Shown one piece after another: positions 4,959-9,606 of a DNA stretch of 9,606 nt. This DNA is from an uncultured Bacteroides sp. (GTDB lineage: Bacteria; Bacteroidota; Bacteroidia; Bacteroidales; Bacteroidaceae). The first letter of the stretch is position 1, and every line of letters begins with the position of its first letter. The translations under genes were made by a program, and so were the position numbers. The notes under the pieces are model-generated. The model did not search any database. It was not told the DNA's origin and was given only the letters and a program-made list of their open reading frames with translations. The stretch covers positions 1 to 9,606 of the forward strand of contig CAKUYM010000159.1 of assembly GCA_934716785.1 (NCBI GenBank), in the 5' to 3' direction.

Positions 4959-6455
4959 ATGGAATACCAAAGTGAAATTAGAGATAGTGTAATAAATGAA
5001 TTATTTGAGAAAGTATCAAATAAAAACTATCGGAAATATTTAGTTAAGCTAACTCTTAATCCAATTCGAGGATTTCAAAACGAAACTATTAAATTTGATT
5101 TTCCTGTAACAGCGCTAATTGGTCCTAATGGAGGAGGAAAAACAACTGTACTTGGAGCTGCCGCATGTGCATATATATCGGAAAAACCCGGACGTTTTTT
5201 CACAAAAAGCGGTTCTTTAGATAATAGCATGCAAAATTGGAAAATATTATATGAATTAATTGATAGAGATATAAGTAAAAAAGATTCCGTAAATAAATCC
5301 TGTAGATTCAAAAGTCTAAAATGGTATAGAGATAACATGAGCAGAGATGTATCGGTTTTTGGTGTATCAAGAACAGTGCCAGCTACAGAACGAGCAGAAT
5401 TAAGGAAATGCGCTTCTACGGTATTTAAATTTAGGGCTTCACAAGAAGAATCTTTTGATGAAATGGTAATATCATCAGCGTCAAAGGTCCTTGGAAAAGA
5501 AATCAGGGAGTATTCTCAAATAAAAGTAGGAACAGATGGAAAAGTTACTCTACTAAAAGGCTGTACAGATAGCGGAATCTCATATTCTGAGTTTCATTTT
5601 GGAGCTGGTGAATCTAGCATCATTAGAATAATAATGAAAATGGAGTCTTTAGAAGAAAATTCTCTCATTCTAATAGAAGAAATAGAAAATGGATTACACC
5701 CTATTGCAACCCAAAGAATGGTAGAGTATTTAATAGAATTCTCTAAAAGAAAAAAATCACAAGTAATCTTCACTACACATAGCAATGACGCCCTTTTACC
5801 ACTTCCACCCAAAGCAATATGGGCAGCAATAAATAATACATTGTTTCAAGGAAAATTAAACGTAAAATCACTTAGGACTATAACAGGGCAAGTTGAAGCT
5901 TCACTGGCCATTTTTGTTGAAGACGAATTTGCAAGAATGTGGATTGAAACAATACTCTCAGATGATATAAATATAATAGAAAATTCTATAGAAATTCATG
6001 CTATGGCAGGAGATGGAACAGCAGTTGCGATTAACAAATACCATAACAATGATCCTTCTATTAGATTCAAATCAATATGTATTATTGATGGAGATTCAAG
6101 ACAAGAAGAATCTTCCGAAAATAAAGTGTATCGATTGCCAGGACAATGTCCTGAAAAATACATATATGATAAGGTATTAGAACTTATTAGCAGCTCCAAC
6201 GACACAAAAATAGGTGAGCTAAGTTTATTATTACAAAAAAAATTTGAAGACAGTTCTTTTGTCGAGCAAAAGATTAAACAAATTGGACTAACCTGTCGCG
6301 ATCACCATCTGCTGTTCTCACAGATAGGAAAAAGTATTGGTTTCATATCTGAAACAGTAGTAAAAGGCGCCTTTCTCCATTTATGGTCTAGGTATTGTAC
6401 GGAAGAATCAGGAAATATTTTATCTATTATTAAAGAAAATATTCCCAATAATTAG
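4959..6455 (+). CDS. OLD-family-like ATPase with TOPRIM nuclease domain (antiphage-defence candidate)
   Basis: The 498-aa protein has an SMC/ABC-type ATPase (AAA_15/AAA_21) in the first 290 residues. Walker A is GPNGGGKTT (55-63), a signature-like FGAGESS lies at 214-220, Walker B is LILIEEIENGLHP (236-248), and an H-loop TTHS sits at 272-275. A TOPRIM-like part follows: AIFVEDEFARMW with Glu321, AGDGTAV at 350-356 and ICIIDGDS with Asp377/Asp379. The last 100 residues are helical and unassigned. ATPase plus TOPRIM in this order is the build of OLD nucleases (P2 Old, GajA), which cut DNA and exclude other phages. It lacks an adjacent UvrD-like helicase, so it is not a Gabija operon. PARIS AriA-AriB fusion is the main alternative. 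At 498 aa it is somewhat shorter than classic OLD. AT-rich text and a position against the att site mark it as cargo. Confidence 0.75.
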   Translation: MEYQSEIRDSVINELFEKVSNKNYRKYLVKLTLNPIRGFQNETIKFDFPVTALIGPNGGGKTTVLGAAACAYISEKPGRFFTKSGSLDNSMQNWKILYELIDRDISKKDSVNKSCRFKSLKWYRDNMSRDVSVFGVSRTVPATERAELRKCASTVFKFRASQEESFDEMVISSASKVLGKEIREYSQIKVGTDGKVTLLKGCTDSGISYSEFHFGAGESSIIRIIMKMESLEENSLILIEEIENGLHPIATQRMVEYLIEFSKRKKSQVIFTTHSNDALLPLPPKAIWAAINNTLFQGKLNVKSLRTITGQVEASLAIFVEDEFARMWIETILSDDINIIENSIEIHAMAGDGTAVAINKYHNNDPSIRFKSICIIDGDSRQEESSENKVYRLPGQCPEKYIYDKVLELISSSNDTKIGELSLLLQKKFEDSSFVEQKIKQIGLTCRDHHLLFSQIGKSIGFISETVVKGAFLHLWSRYCTEESGNILSIIKENIPNN

Positions 6456-6460
6456 ACACA

Positions 6461-6943
6461 ATGAAGAAAATTTTATTTTTAATGGCAATACTGCCTATGA
6501 TGCTGTTTGTAGCCTGCTCTTCGGATGAGGATTCCGTAACAAATACAGAAGTTTGGTATATAGCCAAAAATACCAATAGTGGAAGTAGTACCATAACGGG
6601 AACGTTTTGTTTTTTTAAGGACGGAGATTATGATCCACTTACATTCGAATATAAATATTACTCATCACCATCTAACATATGGGAAGATGCATCCATAAAA
6701 AAACGAAATGGCGAAGTAGTAAGGTCTTTTTTTACTGATACTGTTTTGAAAGACGGGAAAGGCTATGGAATTTACAAATGTGATCCAGGGGTGTACTATG
6801 TGGTGGCAGTTGTACGTAGTAACAAATCAAATGGAACTATTTGGAAAGCAAAAAGAATAGTCGTTGAAAAAAACAAGACTCAAGTTATTGATGCAATATT
6901 TAAAGATATGTATGTAGATGGATATACGGAATGGGATGATTAA
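6461..6943 (+). CDS. Surface lipoprotein candidate of unknown function (160 aa)
   Basis: The product starts MKKILFLMAILPMMLFVAC, a lipoprotein signal peptide with lipobox LFVAC and the lipidated Cys19. SSDEDS follows at once, resembling the acidic/serine lipoprotein export signal that sends Bacteroidota lipoproteins to the cell surface. The mature part is strand-rich (VWYIAKNTNSGSSTITGTFC, GIYKCDPGVYYVVAVVRSN) and probably one small beta domain, with no family I recognise. Its ATG is five bases after the ATPase stop, so the two are co-transcribed. A phage-encoded surface lipoprotein beside a repressor suggests lysogenic conversion or superinfection exclusion at the outer membrane. That role is inference. 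Confidence 0.72.
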   Translation: MKKILFLMAILPMMLFVACSSDEDSVTNTEVWYIAKNTNSGSSTITGTFCFFKDGDYDPLTFEYKYYSSPSNIWEDASIKKRNGEVVRSFFTDTVLKDGKGYGIYKCDPGVYYVVAVVRSNKSNGTIWKAKRIVVEKNKTQVIDAIFKDMYVDGYTEWDD

Positions 6944-7048
6944 TAGTGTATAAAATCTCAATTTGTTTTAGCAATGTTTTAGCATAAAGCAGACATCTGT
7001 ATCATAACTATATTATAATAAAAGTATTAACTCATATCCTCTTATAGA

Positions 7049-7090
7049 TTCCGGTTCTGAAGGTCGTGCGTTTGAATCGCACCGGGGTCA
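7049..7090 (+). other. Prophage attachment site: 3' part of a tRNA-Arg(CCG) gene
   Basis: From 7049 the sequence reads as a tRNA from anticodon loop to 3' end. TTCCGGT is the loop (anticodon CCG at 7051-7053), then TCTGA (anticodon stem 3' side), AGGTC (variable loop), GTGCG-TTTGAAT-CGCAC (perfect T-arm), CGGGGTC (acceptor 3' side) and A. CCA is not encoded. No matching 5' half (GACCCCG) lies upstream, so this is a displaced tRNA 3' end as left by integration. Sequence before 7049 keeps only partial stem complementarity (ATAGA against the needed TCAGA). Confidence 0.72.
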
Positions 7091-7096
7091 CAATGA

Positions 7097-7135
7097 AAAA
7101 CCGTAAATGATTAATTATTAATTATTTACGGTTTT
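7097..7135 (+). terminator. Intrinsic terminator behind the tRNA 3' end
   Basis: AAAACCGTAAAT (7097-7108) is the exact complement of ATTTACGGTTTT (7124-7135). Pairing continues inward through ATTAAT to give a stem of about 19 bp with one G-T pair, followed by TTGTTGTT. The A-run before and T-run after make it usable in both directions. It is most simply the host tRNA-Arg terminator, which supports reading 7049-7090 as the original tRNA end. Confidence 0.75.
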
Positions 7136-7148
7136 GTTGTTATCTCTG

Positions 7149-7168
7149 TTGCACAACGTTTGCACAAC
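7149..7168. repeat. Two direct TTGCACAAC repeats next to the att site
   Basis: TTGCACAAC occurs at 7149-7157 and 7160-7168, 11 bases apart (one helical turn), 60-80 bases from the tRNA 3' end. Short direct repeats at this distance resemble integrase or excisionase arm sites. They may belong to the element on the right or be host sequence. Confidence 0.4.
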
Positions 7169-7208
7169 TCGTTCTCGTTATCAATAGTACATTTATACTA
7201 TCCGGTTG

Positions 7209-7230
7209 CTGTTGGAAGGAACTCCAGCAG
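7209..7230. other. Hairpin in the gene-free 6944-7446 interval
   Basis: CTGTTGGA (7209-7216) pairs with TCCAGCAG (7223-7230) with one G-T pair around AGGAAC, and GCGAAAGC follows directly. It could be part of a small RNA or leader. Apart from the att site, terminator and repeats I see no convincing gene between 6944 and 7446. Confidence 0.25.
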
Positions 7231-7330
7231 GCGAAAGCGATATTTCAATTGTGCTTGTTTTTCACGTCTTCATGCGCACGCACTTTTTTAATTGTTCAGC
7301 TTCTTTTGTTCTCTTTGCGTATATGCGTGT

Positions 7331-7420
7331 ACATACGCACGTGAACACATTAGATAATTCACTTAATTGCGCCTATACACATGCACATGTGAACACTTGA
7401 GATAACTGATTTAATTACGC
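7331..7420. repeat. Two imperfect tandem repeats of about 43 bp
   Basis: Unit 1 (7331-7372) and unit 2 (7377-7420) share CAYRCAC/GCACRTG-GTGAACAC, then AGATAA, a few variable bases, TTAATT and CGC. A related CATGCGCACGCAC with TTTTTTAATTG appears near 7274. Unit 1 is preceded by TGCGT-GTACAT-ACGCA, an inverted repeat. The ordered copies suggest protein-binding sites (integrase arms, iterons or a regulator) rather than coding sequence. Confidence 0.5.
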
Positions 7421-7446
7421 TTTAGCACAGAAGAAGCGCAGAGAAA

Positions 7447-7854
7447 TCACTTTCGATGCACCTCTATGACTTCACCCAAATGATATACTATCGTCCAGAC
7501 CGTATAAAGATTGTAGCGAATCAAGTGGGGTTCAAAGGAGTATCCGGTAACTTCAACTATCGCAGTATCACGTTCTTTAGCGTAGCCGACCGCCAATGCC
7601 AGGTACTTATATTGTTTTGGCATGAACTGAAACTTGCCGTTGTTATAATCATCAATGAAATATTCTTTGCCCGATCCCGTAACTTCGGGATTGAGTACAT
7701 ATCTGCCGTTTTCATCCTTCAGCAAATACCGGTTGGCGGTGATGCCTTCCTTGACTTCTCGATACTCGGCTTTCTTCGTGCCGGCAATAATCTCATCAAA
7801 ATAAACCTGTTTGATAGGCAGGTAAAGAGTTTCTTTTTTCTTTTGATAATGCAG
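7447..7854 (-). CDS. ASCH-domain protein with no conventional start codon
   Basis: The open frame runs from 7854 to a TGA at 7447. Its first part, ETLYLPIKQVYFDEIIAGTK then KAEYREVKEG, is a clear ASCH-domain opening (short strand, Y-F helix, I-x-A-G-x-K, E-Y-R). The remainder, with YKYLALAVGYAKERDTAIVE and later strands, fits the rest of the fold to about 130 aa. ASCH domains are PUA-like and thought to bind RNA or act in nucleic-acid modification. No ATG, GTG or TTG precedes the domain: the frame begins after a TAA at 7857-7855, and the first TTG (7725) would delete the N-terminal strands. The frame overlaps the end of the upstream gene one base out of register at GAAAAAAG (A6), so frameshifting, fusion or a homopolymer error is plausible. 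Confidence 0.7.
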   Translation of the reverse strand: MHYQKKKETLYLPIKQVYFDEIIAGTKKAEYREVKEGITANRYLLKDENGRYVLNPEVTGSGKEYFIDDYNNGKFQFMPKQYKYLALAVGYAKERDTAIVEVTGYSFEPHLIRYNLYTVWTIVYHLGEVIEVHRK

Positions 7855-8050
7855 TTATCAACTCGTTATAGTTTGCCAATGTATCAATGGCATCAAGTAA
7901 TAACTTTTTCTCTTTCTCTGAGGCGTGTATTTGGTGCATAATCATGATAATAGACATCGCATCACATATCGCAACTTTAAAAGCCATCGTATCGTTATCT
8001 TTGCCTCTCAGGGCATTTATCAGAATCTCGGCATCTTTACTCAGAAACAT
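7796..8050 (-). CDS. Helical 84-aa protein of unknown function
   Basis: The product MFLSKDAEILINALRGKDND is followed by MAFKVAICDAMSIIMIMHQI, a charged HASEKEKKLLLDAIDTLANY helix and NELITALSKEKRNSLPAYQT-GLF. It looks all-helical with a hydrophobic central helix (IIMIM) but no full membrane span. I know no family for it. Its ATG at 8050 lies inside the end of the upstream gene (14-base overlap), which suggests translational coupling. Its last 20 codons overlap the ASCH frame; with one A fewer in the A6 run the two would fuse into a single protein. Confidence 0.6.
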   Translation of the reverse strand: MFLSKDAEILINALRGKDNDTMAFKVAICDAMSIIMIMHQIHASEKEKKLLLDAIDTLANYNELITALSKEKRNSLPAYQTGLF

Positions 8051-8311
8051 GGTTCTCAGGGTTTAGGCGGTTCTCAATTTCTTTGTTACTTTCTTTTACA
8101 GCATCATCAGCCATTACGCAGCCGAATAAACTTGCGATCCGGCATACTACATCGCATAATATTTCATCTAATTCATTGATGGATTCCATACTTACACGCT
8201 TTTCGCTTTTAGTCTCTTCCGGTTTTTTGAAAACGCCTATCTCGGTCTTGGCTTCGGCTGCTGCTCTTATGGCACTTCTCTGCACATCTGGTTTAAATCT
8301 TCTTTTGTCAT
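8037..8311 (-). CDS. Small acidic protein of unknown function, start apparently frameshifted
   Basis: The main frame (8285 GTG to 8037) gives VQRSAIRAAAEAKTEIGVFK, then a charged linker KPEETKSEKRVS, a helix MESINELDEILCDVVCRIAS and a tail ending NPENHVSE. The same frame stays open to 8366, but that part lies across a likely promoter. The best start by context is the ATG at 8311 (MTKEDLNQMCREVP), which stops at 8267 in another frame. One extra base near GTGCCATAAG would join it to IRAAAEAKTE. It may be a decayed gene, a GTG-started gene or a sequence error. I recognise no family. It is first in the leftward operon divergent from the XRE gene. Confidence 0.5.
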
Positions 8312-8342
8312 AACTGTAATGCTTTATATTTCTTTTCCGAGG

Positions 8343-8350
8343 TAAATATA
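8343..8350 (-). promoter_or_regulatory. Possible leftward promoter, TATATTTA
   Basis: On the minus strand TATATTTA differs from the TAnnTTTG consensus only in the last base and lies about 30 bases before the ATG at 8311. No good -33 box is visible. It would place transcription start downstream of the TTG at 8366, arguing against that start. Confidence 0.3.
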
Positions 8351-8416
8351 ATATAAAACGGTACAATAAACCAGATAAAAAGAAATGTTTAATACTACTT
8401 TAGCTAATAAATGTAC

Positions 8417-8431
8417 CGTAATAGCATTACG
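8417..8431. promoter_or_regulatory. Operator palindrome CGTAAT-AGC-ATTACG
   Basis: A perfect 15-bp palindrome lies at the -33 position of the rightward XRE promoter; ATTACG recurs at 8471-8476. A wider inverted repeat CGGTACA (8359-8365) / TGTACCG (8412-8418) spans the divergent region. It is probably the site where the XRE protein controls itself and the leftward operon. Confidence 0.5.
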
Positions 8432-8446
8432 TTTGATAATATTGTT

Positions 8447-8454
8447 TATATTTG
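8447..8454 (+). promoter_or_regulatory. Rightward promoter -7 box TATATTTG for the XRE/ORF6N pair
   Basis: TATATTTG is an exact match to TAnnTTTG. It would start transcription near 8461, leaving a leader of under 20 bases before the ATG at 8479. It also overlaps the alternative TTG start at 8452, which therefore cannot be translated from this promoter. Confidence 0.6.
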
Positions 8455-8478
8455 CATCGTAAACTAAAACATTACGAT

Positions 8479-8727
8479 ATGGATTTAAGAATTAAAGAAG
8501 TTATCAAAGAAAAAGGCAAGACTATAACAGAGCTTGCTGATATTATGGGAATCAATCGGGTGAACTTGTCTAATATGGTTAATGGCAACCCAACTGTTGA
8601 AACATTAAACAAGATTGCCGATGCGCTCTGCGTTCCGGTAACTGAACTATTCGAGCGACCAAAGAGCGATACCGTTTCCCTTACCTGCCCTCATTGTGGT
8701 AAGTCAATAACATTAAAAGCTGAATGA
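8479..8727 (+). CDS. XRE-family HTH regulator with C-terminal CPHCGK motif
   Basis: From the ATG at 8479 the 82-aa product has an XRE helix-turn-helix at residues 4-58 ([20 protein letters not shown], then [20 protein letters not shown]). A short tail [16 protein letters not shown] follows, with one C-x-x-C pair (Cys70, Cys73). One pair is half of a zinc ribbon, so metal binding would need a dimer. I chose this start because the TATATTTG box covers the upstream TTG. It is one base from the ORF6N gene and divergent from the small-gene operon, so it probably represses that operon and itself through the 8417-8431 palindrome. This compact XRE-ORF6N pair recurs in Bacteroidales genomes. Confidence 0.82.
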   Translation: MDLRIKEVIKEKGKTITELADIMGINRVNLSNMVNGNPTVETLNKIADALCVPVTELFERPKSDTVSLTCPHCGKSITLKAE

Positions 8728-8728
8728 C

Positions 8729-9295
8729 ATGAACGAACTGCAACTTATCCAAAGCAAGATTTATGAGATACGAGGTCAGAAGGTTATGCTTGACTTCGAT
8801 TTGGCAGAACTCTATCAAGTTGAAACACGTGTCTTAAACCAGTCGGTTAAACGTAATCTAAAGCGATTCCCATCCGATTTTATGTTTCAATTAACTGCCG
8901 ATGAATGGGAAATCTTGAAATCACAATTTGTGATATCAAGTTGGGGTGGTATCCGTAAACTCCCTTATGCTTTTACAGAACAAGGTTTAGCTATGTTATC
9001 CGGTGTATTGAACTCTGACATAGCGATACAGGTAAATATTAATATCATGCGTGCCTTCGTTGCCGTACGCCAGCTAATTGCAAATCCTCCAGTCGATAGA
9101 GTGGGACAATTAGAAAATCAGATGAAGGAATTGAAAGAGTATCTTGAGGAAGTATTCGCTGATTACAATGATATCAACGATGACACTCGGATGCAGCTTG
9201 AACTTATTAACCAGACGCTTGCCGAGCTTCAAGCACAAAAGGCAATAGCTGACAAACCACGCAATCCAATAGGGTTTATCAAGCCTAAAGAATAA
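8729..9295 (+). CDS. ORF6N-domain protein (phage antirepressor-like)
   Basis: The 188-aa protein has an ORF6N domain at about residues 5-95: [56 protein letters not shown] and the signature [16 protein letters not shown] helical [13 protein letters not shown] segment and a coiled coil (about 122-172, [19 protein letters not shown]) follow. ORF6N proteins are DNA-binding antirepressor-like factors of phages and mobile elements. Its start is one base after the XRE stop, so the two are translationally coupled and may act as a repressor/antirepressor pair. The domain call is confident. The regulatory role is inferred. Confidence 0.85.
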   Translation: MNELQLIQSKIYEIRGQKVMLDFDLAELYQVETRVLNQSVKRNLKRFPSDFMFQLTADEWEILKSQFVISSWGGIRKLPYAFTEQGLAMLSGVLNSDIAIQVNINIMRAFVAVRQLIANPPVDRVGQLENQMKELKEYLEEVFADYNDINDDTRMQLELINQTLAELQAQKAIADKPRNPIGFIKPKE

Positions 9296-9341
9296 AAGAA
9301 ATTCCCCTACCTTTCATTCACACGGAATAGCCGAATTTTCA

Positions 9342-9539
9342 TCATCCCGAAGCAAGGCCTTTGGACTTATCATCGGAGATGTTGCGTGCATACCGGTTAG
9401 TACTTCCACGAGGAATCATTCTACCTTTTTCCATGCCTTTCAGCATTTGACCGAATGAGTTATTTCTGGCTTGTTCAAAGGTCGGTCTTTTGACCTGTAC
9501 CCTCTGGGTTGTTTGATTTCTTTTTCTGACCCACCCTTT
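9342..9539 (-). pseudogene. Small basic frame without a clear start (gene remnant or short gene)
   Basis: After a TAA at 9542-9540 the minus strand stays open for 65 codons to TGA at 9344-9342. It includes QRVQVKRPTFEQARNNSFGQ, then MLKGMEKGRMIPRGSTNRYA and RNISDDKSKGLASG. It is basic, Gly/Arg-rich and protein-like in codon pattern, but there is no ATG before residue 32 and no known family. It may be the 3' part of a truncated gene, or start at the internal ATG to give a 34-aa peptide. The rest of 9296-9606 shows only a GC-rich hairpin. Confidence 0.35.
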
Positions 9540-9550
9540 TTAGGGGTGGG
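9530..9550. terminator. GC-rich hairpin, possible terminator
   Basis: CCCACCC (9530-9536) pairs perfectly with GGGTGGG (9544-9550) around a 7-base loop. On the minus strand the downstream side (CAGAAAAAGAAATC) has no T run. On the plus strand AATATATC follows. A transcription stop is possible, but so is a leader or attenuator for the small frame. Confidence 0.4.
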
Positions 9551-9606
9551 AATATATCAGAATCTCCAATATTTTTTGTAAATTAGCTATCGCCAAACAG
9601 TTGATT

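Noticed and set aside
4959..6455. Gabija GajA or retron-associated ATPase
   Set aside because: There is no UvrD-like GajB gene, reverse transcriptase or retron RNA beside it; only the general OLD-like build can be supported.
7049..7090. A complete working tRNA-Arg gene
   Set aside because: The upstream 40-50 bases contain no GACCCCG acceptor strand or D-arm, so only the 3' part is present.
7206..7400. 64-codon plus-strand frame with repeated HTHVNT/HAHVNT text
   Set aside because: The repetition comes from the DNA repeats, it lacks a good start, and it has no protein-like domain; the DNA repeat is the better explanation.
7456..7941. Long plus-strand frame opposite the ASCH and 84-aa genes
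   Set aside because: The minus strand carries the recognisable ASCH domain, and this frame is its shadow.
8452..8478. Nine-residue longer XRE protein starting at TTG 8452
   Set aside because: That start lies inside the TATATTTG promoter box, upstream of the predicted transcription start.

Overview
The window looks like part of a Bacteroidales genome (Bacteroides/Parabacteroides type), most likely one end of an integrated temperate phage plus the start of a second accessory segment. The organism call rests on several signs. Most starts lack good Shine-Dalgarno sequences, and promoter -7 boxes of the Bacteroides form TAnnTTTG are present. There is a lipoprotein with a Ser/Asp/Glu-rich surface-export signal after its lipobox cysteine. 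Several families are typical of Bacteroidales mobile DNA: DUF2693/SH3-barrel, DUF3127, ORF6N and Rad52/Sak-type annealase. No species can be named from sequence alone.

Left part (1-3984, all on the minus strand) is a phage early operon read right to left. It holds an SH3-barrel (DUF2693-like) protein, an 82-aa unknown, a 350-bp stretch of hairpins and apparently broken small frames, a 59-aa membrane protein, a degenerate tRNA-like sequence, a 73-aa unknown, a LuxR-type HTH protein with a membrane segment and a frameshifted winged-HTH gene. It ends in a recombination module: Rad52/Sak annealase, PD-(D/E)XK exonuclease, then a DUF3127 protein cut by the window edge. Several start/stop pairs overlap by 4-14 bases.

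Centre (3985-4153) is the genetic switch. A leftward TATCTTTG -7 box is followed upstream by four direct TATCGC repeats, and these lie just before a rightward CI/LexA-like repressor (HTH plus S24 protease domain). Behind the repressor are two AT-rich genes: an OLD-family-like ATPase-TOPRIM protein and a surface-lipoprotein candidate. They sit directly against the 3' part of a tRNA-Arg(CCG) gene (7049-7090) followed by a strong terminator. A tRNA 3' fragment without its 5' half is the expected mark of a prophage end, so the ATPase/lipoprotein pair is positioned as lysogenic cargo: a defence, superinfection-exclusion or conversion candidate.

Right part (7091-9606) begins with short direct repeats and no clear gene up to 7446. 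A leftward group of three small genes follows: an 82-91 aa unknown with a damaged or ambiguous start, an 84-aa unknown, and an ASCH-domain protein whose frame lacks a normal start codon and overlaps its neighbour at an A6 run. Divergent from it is an XRE regulator / ORF6N pair behind an exact TATATTTG box and a 15-bp palindrome. This mirrors the first switch and suggests a second accessory element next to the prophage. A startless 65-codon minus-strand frame and a GC-rich hairpin close the window.

A recurring theme is single-base frame breaks in small minus-strand genes (near 1940, 3180, 3250, 7845 and 8270). They could reflect decay, recoding or sequencing error, and this needs an independent read-level check.
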